NCBI GenBank assembly: GCA_963828445.1
Contig: CAWHFP010000001.1
Coordinates: 806,001-870,000, forward strand
Reading direction: 5' to 3'
From: Bog-532 sp963828445
GTDB taxonomy: Bacteria > Actinomycetota > Actinomycetes > Streptosporangiales > Streptosporangiaceae
DNA length: 64,000 bases
This document shows positions 16,371-25,016 of the stretch, piece after piece. Every line of letters starts with the position of its first letter. Position 1 is the stretch's first letter. The notes beneath the pieces were generated by a model. The model was not told the DNA's origin. It saw only the letters and a list, made by a program, of their open reading frames with translations, and did no database searches. The translations under genes were made by a program, and so were the position numbers.

Positions 16371-17203
16371 TTAGCCCTGGCTGGCGTTGAACTTGTCGAT
16401 GTCGGCCGACGCGGCCGAGGCCTTGACGTTGCCCTGGCGGATGACGGTGGCGGCGGCCTGGACGTCCCGGTCGGCCACGGACAGGTTGCCGCTGGACAGC
16501 TGGTTGAGCCCGTTGGTGGCGTCGACCGCCGACGTGGAGTAGTCGGCGGCCGCGCCGGACAGGTCCGGACGCAGGCCGGGGACGCAGGCCGGGGCCGGGT
16601 CGCCCTGGACCGACTGGGCGGCCGACTGGACCTGGGCCGCGTCGGACTGCACCGCCGCCTCGTCGGCGGTGGCGCTGGTGCCGCTCTCCAGATCGTCGCC
16701 CAGCTTGGTCATGTCCTCGCCGAAGGTTTCGATGCTGGTGGCGAGCCCGTTGATCTGATGGGTGGCGCCGCTGGCCGACCAGGTCTGAACCTGGCTGGCG
16801 CAGTCACCGGGCCGGCGGACGAGCCGTCCGAGGCCGGGCCGGACGCGCCCGCGGCCGGAGTGGTGGCGGCGGGAGCGTTGGCCGGCGCGCTGACCGCGGG
16901 TGACGTGGCCGCGCTGTTGGCGGCGGCCCGCCCGGGCAGCGCGAACCCGACGATGGCCAGCACGGCCAGCAGGGCGCCCGCGCCGATCAGCGCGTTGCGC
17001 TCCCGGTGCGGCGGGCGGGGCGGCCCGGGGGGCGCCGGCGGCCCAGGCGGGGGCGTCGATCCCGGCGGAGGCGTTCCGAAGCCGCCGAACGGCTGGTCGC
17101 CGGAGAAGGCCCGGGTCGGCGACTCCGGCTGAGGCGGTTGCGACCGCTGGTACGGCTGTGACGGTTGATAAGGCTGGTACGGATCGCCCGGCTGCCCGGT
17201 CAT
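16371..17203 (-). pseudogene. Proline-rich single-pass membrane protein with extracellular helical domain, frameshifted
   Basis: The N-terminal frame gives a Pro/Gln/Tyr-rich cytoplasmic tail (PYQPYQPSQPYQRSQPPQPE), one membrane helix (NALIGAGALLAVLAIVGFAL) and an Ala/Ser linker. Near 16810 the coding frame switches: the next frame gives GDCASQVQTWSASGATHQIN, then THQINGLATSIETFGEDMTK and continues as an Ala-rich helical domain to DKFNASQG. A one-base change in a GGCCCGG run explains it. The joined protein would be about 277 residues with two cysteines in the outer domain (GDCASQ and PACVPGL). Function unknown. It may be intact in the cell if this is an assembly error. Confidence 0.65.
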
Positions 17204-17323
17204 CTGGTGTTCTCCCCCGGTTAGACCCGATATGTCCGCAGGTAGGACGCTATCGGACCGCCCCGGGCGACGTGCGGGCCGTGGCTGGAACGTGACGTCG
17301 TTACGAGCCGGTGTGACGGTTCG

Positions 17324-17977
17324 CTAGCAGGGGTCACCCTCGTCGCAGCCGGACCCGGTCTCACGGCCGTCGGGCACCTGCTCCCGGCAGGCCTGGCTGG
17401 CCTCTTCCAGGCCGCGGACGATGCTGTAAGCGGCGGCCGACAGCGCCTCCAGCTGGGGGCCGCTGAGCGGATCGATCACCATCCGGCGGACCGCCTCGAC
17501 GTGGCCGGGAGCCGCGGCCTCGACCACATCCCAGCCGCGATCGGTCAGCCGGGCCACCGTGGACCGGCCATCGTTCGGGTCGGGCTCGCGGCGGAGCCAG
17601 CCACGGTCTTCCAGCCGCCGGGCCACGTTGGACAGCCGGGACTGCGAGCCGTTGGCCAGCCGGGCCAGTTCGCTCATCCGCGAGGTGCGATCGGGCGCCA
17701 TGGACAGCGAGGACAGCACCAGGTACTCGAACAAGGTCAGGCCCGAGTCCCGCTGCAGCTGGGCGTCCAGCGGGCCGGGCAGCTGCAGCATCAGGGCCGC
17801 GACCGCTTGCCAGGCCTCTCGTTCCGTACTGGACAGCCAGCGCGGCTCCCCGGCATCGGCCGGGCCGCTGGCGGCCTGCGCCGTGTCATCCGGCGCCGTG
17901 CCGACCGGTGCCGTGCCGACCGGTGCAAGGCCGGCCGGAGGGGCCGATCCGGTTGCGGCCTGCGGGCTCGCCGTCAT
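17324..17977 (-). CDS. MarR-family regulator
   Basis: A 217-residue MarR protein. The winged helix covers about residues 90-150 (LTLFEYLVLSSLSMAPDRTS, MSELARLANGSQSRLSNVAR, RLEDRGWLRREPDPNDGRST). An unusual Ala/Pro-rich N-terminal extension contains a tandem VGTAP repeat. The ATG MTASPQ at 17977 is 7 nt after TATGCT, so it is probably leaderless; this excludes the ATG four codons earlier, which lies inside the hexamer. It is divergent from a quinone/azo reductase gene with two inverted repeats in between, an arrangement typical of quinone- or electrophile-sensing MarR proteins. Confidence 0.88.
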   Translation of the reverse strand: MTASPQAATGSAPPAGLAPVGTAPVGTAPDDTAQAASGPADAGEPRWLSSTEREAWQAVAALMLQLPGPLDAQLQRDSGLTLFEYLVLSSLSMAPDRTSRMSELARLANGSQSRLSNVARRLEDRGWLRREPDPNDGRSTVARLTDRGWDVVEAAAPGHVEAVRRMVIDPLSGPQLEALSAAAYSIVRGLEEASQACREQVPDGRETGSGCDEGDPC

Positions 17978-18003
17978 GACTCCGAGCATACTTGGCTGGG
18001 TAA

Positions 18004-18021
18004 TACTTCAAGCATGAAGTA
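18004..18021. promoter_or_regulatory. MarR operator, site 1
   Basis: TACTTCAAGCATGAAGTA, arms TACTTCA/TGAAGTA, close to the marR promoter. A related site follows 17 bp later. Confidence 0.7.
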
Positions 18022-18037
18022 CCTTGTGTTAGGTTAG

Positions 18038-18052
18038 TTCACGCTTGAAGTA
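18038..18052. promoter_or_regulatory. MarR operator, site 2
   Basis: TTCACGCTTGAAGTA repeats the half sites of site 1 (TTCA and TGAAGTA) and lies nearer the reductase gene. Confidence 0.65.
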
Positions 18053-18114
18053 ATCACCTTCTCGCCCCGGTCCGGACACGGCTGGCGGGCGAACGTCACC
18101 GAGGAGTCCCCGTT

Positions 18115-18981
18115 ATGACGCTCTACCGACTCGATGCCAGCATCCGGGTGGCCGGATCCGCCAGCGGTGAGCTGGCCAGCATCGTCGAGCAGGAGTGGCT
18201 GGCCGCCCATCCCGGCGACACCGTGGTCCAGCGGCACCTGGGCACCGATCCGATCCCGGCCGGGGCCTGGCCGCTGGCCGTCGCGGCCAGCCAGACCCCG
18301 GAAGCTGACCGCACCCCGGAGCAGCGGCAGGCGGTGGCGCTGGCCGCCACCTTGGTCGACGAGTTGCTGGCCGCGGACGCCATCGTGCTGGCGGTGCCGA
18401 TGTACAACTTCGGCGTCTCCCAGCACATCAAGGCCTGGATCGACCTGATCGTCACCGACCCCCGGGCCGGCGCGGGCGGGCCGCCGCTCCTGGCGGGCAA
18501 GCCCGTGGTGCTGGCCACGGTCCGCGGCGGCGCCTACGGCCCGGGTACTCCGCGCGAGGGCTGGGATCACTCCACCGCCTACCTCACCCATTTCCTGGGC
18601 ACGGTGTGGGACGCCGACCTGACCCTGGTCGAGCGCGAGTTCACCCTGGTCGGGGTCAACCCGGCCCTGGACGAGTTCACCGACCTGGCCGCGGTGATGC
18701 ACACCGAAGCGGTCGAGGCCGCGCACCGGGCGGGCCGGATCCTGGCCAGGCTGCACATCCGCTGCAGGCCGTTGAGGACCTTCTGCAGCAGGCCGGTGTC
18801 GGTGACCGGCCCAGCCGCGGGGGCCTGGGTGCGGACGCTGACCAGGCCGTCGGTGACCAGGTCGGCCAGGAGGACGCGGACCAGGCCGAGCGGGATCTTG
18901 GTCGCCGCGGCCAGGTCGGCCACGGTAATCGGCTTGCGGCACAGTTGCAGCAGCTGGCCGCGCTCGGGAGTGTACGGGTAG
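18115..18981 (+). CDS. FMN-dependent NADH:quinone oxidoreductase/azoreductase with aberrant antisense tail
   Basis: Residues 1-215 are an AzoR-type flavodoxin-fold reductase: LYRLDASIRVAGSASGELAS, VLAVPMYNFGVSQHIKAWID (FMN phosphate and quinone site) and ATVRGGAYGPGTPREGWDHS. It reduces quinones or azo compounds with NAD(P)H and FMN. After AHRAGRILARLH the protein should stop, but the frame runs on for about 75 Arg- and Ser-rich residues antisense to the DUF742 gene. The native stop is missing because a deletion fused the 3' ends of two convergent genes. The enzyme may still fold. It is probably controlled by the divergent MarR protein. Confidence 0.82.
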   Translation: MTLYRLDASIRVAGSASGELASIVEQEWLAAHPGDTVVQRHLGTDPIPAGAWPLAVAASQTPEADRTPEQRQAVALAATLVDELLAADAIVLAVPMYNFGVSQHIKAWIDLIVTDPRAGAGGPPLLAGKPVVLATVRGGAYGPGTPREGWDHSTAYLTHFLGTVWDADLTLVEREFTLVGVNPALDEFTDLAAVMHTEAVEAAHRAGRILARLHIRCRPLRTFCSRPVSVTGPAAGAWVRTLTRPSVTRSARRTRTRPSGILVAAARSATVIGLRHSCSSWPRSGVYG

Positions 18982-19130
18982 CCGTCGGCGGGTCGGCTGG
19001 TCCGGACGACGAAGTCAATGAGGTCGAACCGGATCTGGCCCTGGGGCTTGGTCCGTCCCCCCGTCAGCATGTACGGCCGGGAGACGGGACCGGCGTCCGC
19101 GTCTACCCAGCGGCTGTCGTCGGAATCCAT
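18579..19130 (-). CDS. cvnC: DUF742 protein (conservon CvnC) with aberrant tail
   Basis: Residues 1-125 are a standard conservon DUF742 protein: SRPYMLTGGRTKPQGQIRFD, CRKPITVADLAAATKIPLGL (winged-helix-like) and the typical last residues TGLLQKVLNGLQRM. The usual stop is absent and the frame continues about 58 residues antisense into the azoreductase gene. In conservons the next gene is the Ras-like GTPase cvnD, whose start normally overlaps the end of cvnC. That gene is absent here. It follows the roadblock gene by 9 nt. Confidence 0.85.
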   Translation of the reverse strand: MDSDDSRWVDADAGPVSRPYMLTGGRTKPQGQIRFDLIDFVVRTSRPADGYPYTPERGQLLQLCRKPITVADLAAATKIPLGLVRVLLADLVTDGLVSVRTQAPAAGPVTDTGLLQKVLNGLQRMCSLARIRPARCAASTASVCITAARSVNSSRAGLTPTRVNSRSTRVRSASHTVPRKWVR

Positions 19131-19139
19131 ACCCAGGGC

Positions 19140-19556
19140 TTACCTGGCGCCCGTCTCCGGTGCCGCGGCCCGCAGGCTGGTCCCCAGGTGCTGGCCAAGC
19201 CGTTTGATCAGCACGGTCATTTCGTAGGCGACCTGGCCGGCGTCGGCTTCGGGGGCGGCCAGCACGGCCAGGCACGTGCTCTGCCCGGCGTTGGTGATGA
19301 ACAGCAGGACCGCGTCCATCTCGATGATGGTCTGCCGGACGTTGCCGCCCCGGAAACGCTGCCCGGCTCCGCGGGCCAGGCTCTGCACTCCCGCGGCCAG
19401 CGCGGCCAGGTGCTCGGCGTCCTCCCGGGGCAGGCCGGGCGAAACGCCCATGACCAGGCCGTCGGCGGAGAAGATCACCGCCTGGTGGATGTTCTCGACG
19501 GTCTCGGTCAGGTTGGCCAGCAGCCAGTCCAGGTCACCCGTTGCCGACGTGGTCAT
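19140..19556 (-). CDS. cvnB: Roadblock/LC7-domain protein (conservon CvnB)
   Basis: A 138-residue roadblock/LC7 protein: LDWLLANLTETVENIHQAVI, SADGLVMGVSPGLPREDAEH and a conserved C-terminal helix EMTVLIKRLGQHLG. In conservons these proteins regulate or scaffold the CvnD GTPase, in complexes beneath the CvnA kinase-like receptor. Its ATG overlaps the stop of cvnA, so translation is coupled. Confidence 0.92.
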   Translation of the reverse strand: MTTSATGDLDWLLANLTETVENIHQAVIFSADGLVMGVSPGLPREDAEHLAALAAGVQSLARGAGQRFRGGNVRQTIIEMDAVLLFITNAGQSTCLAVLAAPEADAGQVAYEMTVLIKRLGQHLGTSLRAAAPETGAR

Positions 19557-21976
19557 CAGCGCTCCTCCGGCGGATAAGGACCCGCGGGTGGGTCCCCGGC
19601 CTGGTCAGTGGATGGTTGGGCGGCGGCCCGGCCACTGCGCCAGCCCCGCTGCACCGAGGACATCAGCGAGCGGGCCTGCTCGGCCGACCGGCTCGCCGGG
19701 CGCTCCGCGCCCGTCGGCGGCGTGGCCATTGGTACCCGGCGGGCCTGGGCGGCCACCTGGATGCCGGGCCGGGCGGGCGGCGCCTCGCGCAGCTGAGGAG
19801 CCAGGCTGGCCTGGCGGGTGCGCCGGGGCAGACCCTGATGCGAATCGCCCTCATCGTCAGCGGCGGAGCCGTTGGCCATGGCGGCGTACGGGCGCGAGGC
19901 CGACAGCGGGGGCGGGTCGGCGGCCGGGATCGGCTGCCACGGCACCACCGGCTCGGGGAACGGGGACGGTGCCGCGGCCAGTTCGGGCCGGGGCAAGCTG
20001 TCGGCCGGCATGACCAGGGTCTTCGGGATCAGCACGATGGCCGCGGCCCCGCCGTAGGGGGATTTGCGCAGCGTGACCCGGATGCCGTGCCGCCGGGCCA
20101 GGCGGCTGACCACCAGCAGGCCGAGCTGGTCGCTGTCGGCCAGGTCGAACTCGGGTGGCTGGGCCAGCCGCCGGTTCAGCTCGTCCATGGTGGCGGCGGG
20201 GATGCCCAGGCCGCGGTCTTCGATCTCCACGATGAAGCCGCTGGCGCCCCAGCCGGTCTTGACCTGGACCCGGGTGCTGGGCGGCGAGTACATGGTGGCG
20301 TTCTCGATCAGCTCGGCCAGCAGGTGGGTCAGGTCGGCCACGGCGGCGCCGGCCACCAGGTCGTCGGTCTCGGCCACCAGGTCGACGCGGACGTAGTCTT
20401 CGACCTCACCGGTGGCACCGCGCAGCACCTCGATGACCGGCACCGGCTTGTTCCAGCGGCGGCCCGGAACGGCGCCGGACAAGATGATCAGGCCCTCGGA
20501 CTGCCGCCGCATACGGGTGGTCAGGTGGTCCAGCCGGAACAGCTGGGCCAGCATGTCCGGGTCCTCGGTGCCCTGTTCCATCTCTTCCAGCATCCGCAGC
20601 TGGCGCTGGAGCAGGGACTGGTTACGGCGGGCCAGGCTGCGGAAGATGTTGCTGATGCCCTTGCGCAGGCCGGCCTGGCCCACGGCGGCGGCCACCGCCG
20701 TGCGTTGCACCGCGGAGAAGCCGTCGGCGATCCGGGCCACCTCCAGGGTCTTGGTGCCCAGGTCGATCGGCGGAGCCTCGGTCTCGATGTCGACGTCCTG
20801 GCCGTCGGACAGGCGCCGCACGATGGACGGCAGCCGTTCCTCGGCCACCGACCGGACCGTCCCGTTGAAGGTGGTCAGCTCCCGGGTGAGGCGGTTGCCG
20901 AACCGCACCATCAGGAAGGCGACGATCAGCACCGCGGCCAGGCCTGCCCCGCCGACCAGGACAAGCCGGAGCAGGATGACGTGGCCCATGTGGGCCGAGA
21001 TGCCGCTGATGCCATCGGCCGCGGTCAGCTCGGTGCCGCCGTAGGTCTTCAGCGTGGACTGGACCTCCGCCTGCCAGACGGCCGGGCTGACCGGCACCCT
21101 GGCCCCGGCCCCGGCGTCAGCGATCCGGTCTTCCAGGGCGGCGAACTGCTGGTAGGACCGGGACGCGTAGAACCCCTTGAAGGGGTTGGGGGTCAGCCGC
21201 CAGGCCCCGGGTGAGTTGATCGGCTGCACGAGGAACCGCTGCTGGTCCAGGGCCAGGACGAACTGCCGGTACTCGGCGACGGTCATCGTGCCTCCGCCGG
21301 CCAGCGCGCCGCCGACCACGGCCGCCTCGCGGCCGATCAGCTCCAGCGCCTGGCCCGAGTCGATCACCGCCTCACCCTGCTGGTAAACGCTGACTGACGA
21401 GTTTGAGACCAGCTGTGTGCGGATGTACTGGAAGTAGACGTCGGCGATGGTGTTGTAGTTGGCAAACGCGGCCAGCGGGCCTATTTGTCCGGCGTCGATT
21501 CCGGCGCGGATACTCGTCAGCTGCCCGATCTGCTGCACCAGGGCGCCGGACGCGGAGGCCGCCGCGGCCCCGCCGATCCCCCGGGTCCCGGCCAGCCCGG
21601 CTTTGAGCGCCGCCACCGCGGCGTCGGTCCGGGCCCGCTGGGCGTTGAGTGCGTCACGCGGGCCGTGCTCGGCCTGCCAGGCCAGGGTATCCGCACGCTC
21701 CTCGGTCAGCTGCCGCAGGAAAGCGGTGCTGGGCCCGGCGAGCAGGCGGGTTTCGGTATTGCCGTTACGCTGGGCAATGTACGGGCCGATGGTGGTGAAC
21801 GCGGCGTAGGCCCACAGCGCGACCAGCGCGACCACCGGGATGACCAGCAGCACGGTCAGCGTGGCGCGTATCGGGCGCTGGCGCCTGGGCAACGGCCGGC
21901 CCACCGGCGCGTGGCGGTGGCCCGGGCCGCGGGCCAGGTTCGCGGCTCCGTCCTGAGCAGTTGTCGCGCGGCTCAT
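19556..21976 (-). CDS. cvnA: Nitrate/nitrite-sensor-type histidine kinase-like protein (conservon CvnA)
   Basis: An 806-residue membrane receptor. There is one transmembrane helix near residues 36-60, an extracytoplasmic NIT-like helical sensor domain (to about 330), and a second helix (ILLRLVLVGGAGLAAVLIVAF). A HAMP-like linker follows, then a dimerisation region with LDHLTTRMRRQSEGLIILSG. The ATPase domain has the N box LLAELIENATMYSPP and G1 motif DRGLGIP. The C-terminal 150 residues are disordered and Pro/Ala/Arg-rich. This is the head gene of a conservon, which normally signals through a roadblock protein and a GTPase rather than a response regulator; the GTPase gene has been lost here. 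Confidence 0.92.
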   Translation of the reverse strand: MSRATTAQDGAANLARGPGHRHAPVGRPLPRRQRPIRATLTVLLVIPVVALVALWAYAAFTTIGPYIAQRNGNTETRLLAGPSTAFLRQLTEERADTLAWQAEHGPRDALNAQRARTDAAVAALKAGLAGTRGIGGAAAASASGALVQQIGQLTSIRAGIDAGQIGPLAAFANYNTIADVYFQYIRTQLVSNSSVSVYQQGEAVIDSGQALELIGREAAVVGGALAGGGTMTVAEYRQFVLALDQQRFLVQPINSPGAWRLTPNPFKGFYASRSYQQFAALEDRIADAGAGARVPVSPAVWQAEVQSTLKTYGGTELTAADGISGISAHMGHVILLRLVLVGGAGLAAVLIVAFLMVRFGNRLTRELTTFNGTVRSVAEERLPSIVRRLSDGQDVDIETEAPPIDLGTKTLEVARIADGFSAVQRTAVAAAVGQAGLRKGISNIFRSLARRNQSLLQRQLRMLEEMEQGTEDPDMLAQLFRLDHLTTRMRRQSEGLIILSGAVPGRRWNKPVPVIEVLRGATGEVEDYVRVDLVAETDDLVAGAAVADLTHLLAELIENATMYSPPSTRVQVKTGWGASGFIVEIEDRGLGIPAATMDELNRRLAQPPEFDLADSDQLGLLVVSRLARRHGIRVTLRKSPYGGAAAIVLIPKTLVMPADSLPRPELAAAPSPFPEPVVPWQPIPAADPPPLSASRPYAAMANGSAADDEGDSHQGLPRRTRQASLAPQLREAPPARPGIQVAAQARRVPMATPPTGAERPASRSAEQARSLMSSVQRGWRSGRAAAQPSTDQAGDPPAGPYPPEER

Positions 21977-22487
21977 CGCGTCCCCCGTCGTCGTCGAAGG
22001 GTCCGCGCACCGGTCGCGAATGGTGATCGCGCCGGAGTCACGGAAGGGGGGCGGGGCGCCTGCCCCGCAATTGCGGAACGTTTAGCCGGACGGCCATCGG
22101 TGCGGGTTACCCGTCGCCCGATGCCCGGGCGGTCAATGGTCGATCAGATTAGCAGCCTCACCAGGACGTTGCCGATATAAGGCACATAACGGACCAGCCA
22201 CGGTAAAGCCGACCACCGCGCCGGGCAGCGGGAACTGGCGGAGACAACGATGTCTGCGATCGTTTGCCTTGCCCGCGAAGAAGGGGCCCGGCGCATTCCG
22301 GGAAACTGAACTGGCGAGTAACAAATGCCCGGCTACACCCCGCTTTTTACTATTGACCGGATTGCTTTAGCGGGTCACGCCGGGATTTTGCGAAAGCATT
22401 ACGCATCAAATTACCCATGCCCGTACCACTGGAAACGGCTAGAGCTGGCCAGAACTCGTCTCTCGCAACGCTCTGACCAGCATTAAT
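21977..22487. other. Intergenic region upstream of cvnA, no gene seen
   Basis: About 510 bp between the cvnA start and the terminator of the lipase gene. It contains a relatively AT-rich patch (22330-22430) but no convincing coding frame, tRNA or repeat. It presumably holds the conservon promoter. Confidence 0.6.
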
Positions 22488-22527
22488 GCCGCTGCCCCGC
22501 CCGCCGGAGGGCGAGCGGGGCAGCGGC
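22488..22527. terminator. 13-bp perfect stem terminator after the lipase gene
   Basis: GCCGCTGCCCCGC pairs perfectly with GCGGGGCAGCGGC across a 14-nt loop. It lies just downstream of the minus-strand lipase stop. Confidence 0.8.
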
Positions 22528-22535
22528 GGGCCAGG

Positions 22536-23567
22536 TCAGCCGCCGAGGATGGGCAGCACCGGCACGCAGGGCACGGCCTGCGGGTGGGCCGGGTCGAGGG
22601 CGTTCAGGACCAGGTGCAGGGCCACCGTGTCGTCGGCGATGCCGATGTGGTCGGTCTGGTCGAGTGGGCACACGTTCTGCAGGACGATGTTGGTCACGTT
22701 CGCCCCGGACAGGAAGGCCGACGTGTAAGGGGTGACGATCTCGTCGTTGCGCGTCTCGATGACCGTGTAGGTGGGACCGGGCACCGTGTCACCACCCGCG
22801 TTGAGCGTGGTCATGAACGACGAGCCCGCGATCTGCTGCGCGCAAGCCTCGCAGGCGCTGCCGAGCGCGGACGAGATACCCGGCAGCACGGTGGCCAGTT
22901 CGGTCTCCAGGGTGGCCAGGCCGTCCAGAGTCGTCCCGTGGTTGGACGGCGCCAGCCCGACCAGCGTCTGGACCTTGGACGCCCCGCCCAGGAACTTCAG
23001 GTAGTAGCGCGGCATCATGCCGCCCTGCGAGTGCCCGACCAGGTCGACCTTGGCCGCGCCGGTCGTGGCGAGCACCTGGCTGACGAACGAGGCCAGCTGG
23101 GCGGCCGACTGGGTGATGTCGCCCGTGCCCTGGAGCAGGCTGCCGGGGCTGCCGCCGAAGTTGGCCGCGAACACGCAGTAACCGTTGTCGACCAGGAGCG
23201 GGGACAGCGCGCTGAAACCGTCGGCCATGTCCTCACCGGTCCCGTTGACCAGCACCACCGGGTAGGGGTGGGCCGGGCTGGGCCGGCAGGACCAGTTGTT
23301 GGCCCCGGGCGGTGAGGCGCTGGGGTTGACCAGCGCGGCGGCCACCCCGGCCAGGAAGTTGTAGTTCACCGGCAGGCTGGCGCTGGCCGCGGCCCTGGTG
23401 TTCACCGCGGCCCCGGTGCCCGCCACCGTCCGGTCACTCCGGACCGGGCTGGCCGCGGCACGGCCGGCGGGCACGACGGCCGCGGCCAGCGCCAGGATCA
23501 GCATGGGCACGGCCACGGCGGCCACGAGCAGCGCTCGGCAACGGCGGAACAGCGGGGCTGGCATCAT
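22536..23567 (-). CDS. Secreted lipase/esterase (alpha/beta hydrolase)
   Basis: A 343-residue exported alpha/beta hydrolase. The Arg-bearing signal peptide (FRRCRALLVAAVAVPMLILA) is followed by an Ala-rich segment. The catalytic serine is in VDLVGHSQGGMMPRYYLKFL, the acid is probably the Asp of TRNDEIVTPY, and the histidine is in DQTDHIGIAD. Six mature cysteines (NWSC, GYCVF, SACEACAQQ, NVCPL and VPCVP) suggest disulphides. This pattern is that of actinobacterial EstA/lipase class 2-like enzymes that cleave acyl esters. The ATG after GGGAGACCG was chosen; the next codon is also ATG. A strong terminator follows. Confidence 0.9.
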   Translation of the reverse strand: MMPAPLFRRCRALLVAAVAVPMLILALAAAVVPAGRAAASPVRSDRTVAGTGAAVNTRAAASASLPVNYNFLAGVAAALVNPSASPPGANNWSCRPSPAHPYPVVLVNGTGEDMADGFSALSPLLVDNGYCVFAANFGGSPGSLLQGTGDITQSAAQLASFVSQVLATTGAAKVDLVGHSQGGMMPRYYLKFLGGASKVQTLVGLAPSNHGTTLDGLATLETELATVLPGISSALGSACEACAQQIAGSSFMTTLNAGGDTVPGPTYTVIETRNDEIVTPYTSAFLSGANVTNIVLQNVCPLDQTDHIGIADDTVALHLVLNALDPAHPQAVPCVPVLPILGG

Positions 23568-23777
23568 CGGTCTCCCACGGTTTGAGGTGTGCTGTGCGTC
23601 ACACCGCATGTAGCCGATGGTGAGCCCGGGCCGGCGGCTCGTCTATGTACCGGGCGCGCGGTCGTGGGCCGGATATTTGTCCGCGGTGCACAAAACACCC
23701 GGCTGGACACTGCTCAACTGCGAAGTTAACTTGGTAGTAACTTATGGCGAGCGGGCGCCACCCACGTGGAGCGAAAC

Positions 23778-24983
23778 ATGAGCGATGGACCGGGCAGCGC
23801 GTGGCCCGCGGTCCCGCCCCAGGTCGCCGACCAGATCCGCCCGCTCATTCCGGACCTGGCGGCGGAGATGGTCGGCGAGATCATCGCGGCCGTCACCGAG
23901 TACGCCCGGCTCGACGACCCGGCCTACACCAGCACCCTGCGCGTGGGCGCGGAGACCGCCATCAGCGGGTTCGCCGACCGGATCGCCTGGCCGCAGGCGC
24001 CGCGCCAGCAACTGGCCGACACGTTCTACAAGATCGGCAAGGTCGAAGCGGCCGAGGGCCGCAGCCTGGAGATGCTCCAGGCCGCGCTGCGGGCCGGCGC
24101 CCGGGTGGTCATGCACTGGCTGACCGGGGCCGCCTACCACGCGGTCATCCCGGCCGAAGCTCTCGGGCTGCTGGCGGAAGCGCTGCTGGTCCACATCGAC
24201 GAGCTGGCCACCTTCTCCGCCGCCGGGTACGACCAGGTGCAGCGGCGGGCCGCCGAGGAGACCGCGCGGCGGCGGCACCGGCTGATCACCTTGCTGCTGG
24301 CCGACCCGGCCCCGGCCGAGGCCATCGCCGCCCAGGCCAGCCTGGCCGGGTGGCGGCTGCCCCGGCTGGTGTCGGTGGTGCTGCTGAACCGGCCCGGCCC
24401 GGGGCGCCCGCTGGCGGCTGGCCGGCCGCTGGCCCACGAGCTTCGGCTCGCCCTCCCGGCCGAGGTGCTGGTGGACCTGGACCGGCCGCAGCCGTGCCTG
24501 ATCGTGCCCGATCCCGACGGGCCCGGGCGCCGCCGCATGCTGGATCAGGCGCTGGCCGGGCTCCGGGCCGCGGCCGGCCCCGCGGTCCCGGTCACCGCGG
24601 CCGCCGTGTCACAGCAGTGGGCGGCCGAGACGCTGGCCCTGCCGTCCGGGCGAGCGGCCCTACCGGTGCGCGTCGTGCACTGCGACGACCACCTGACCGA
24701 GATCGTGCTCCGCCGCGGCCAGGACGCGCTCGGCCGGCTGGCCCGGCGGCGGCTGGCCCCGCTGAGCGGGATCGCGGTGGCCCGGCGCAAGGCCCTGGCC
24801 GACACCCTGCTGACCTGGCTGCAGACTCGCAGCATCAGCCAGACCGCGGACCAGCTGCACATCCACCGGCAGACCGCGCGGTACCGGATGAACCAGCTCC
24901 GGACCATGTTCGGCCCGGCGCTGGACGACCCGGAGGCCCGGTTCGAACTGGAAATGGCGTTGCGAGCCCGCCGCCTCGGCTAG
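23778..24983 (+). CDS. PucR-family transcriptional regulator
   Basis: A 401-residue regulator. The first about 160 residues are a helical sensory region (IPDLAAEMVGEIIAAVTEYA). The C-terminus carries the PucR/CdaR HTH: RKALADTLLTWLQTRSISQT, ADQLHIHRQTARYRMNQLRT. The ATG at 23778 is preceded by GTGGAG. PucR proteins control purine or aromatic metabolism and often act near their own gene, but the flanking lipase and arylsulfotransferase genes do not point to one pathway. Confidence 0.88.
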   Translation: MSDGPGSAWPAVPPQVADQIRPLIPDLAAEMVGEIIAAVTEYARLDDPAYTSTLRVGAETAISGFADRIAWPQAPRQQLADTFYKIGKVEAAEGRSLEMLQAALRAGARVVMHWLTGAAYHAVIPAEALGLLAEALLVHIDELATFSAAGYDQVQRRAAEETARRRHRLITLLLADPAPAEAIAAQASLAGWRLPRLVSVVLLNRPGPGRPLAAGRPLAHELRLALPAEVLVDLDRPQPCLIVPDPDGPGRRRMLDQALAGLRAAAGPAVPVTAAAVSQQWAAETLALPSGRAALPVRVVHCDDHLTEIVLRRGQDALGRLARRRLAPLSGIAVARRKALADTLLTWLQTRSISQTADQLHIHRQTARYRMNQLRTMFGPALDDPEARFELEMALRARRLG

Positions 24984-25016
24984 CCCGTGCTGGCCTCGGG
25001 GGCGTAAGCCCCCAGA

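Noticed and set aside
18763..18981. A functional C-terminal domain of the azoreductase
   Set aside because: The last 75 residues are Arg/Ser-rich antisense translation of the conserved DUF742 gene.
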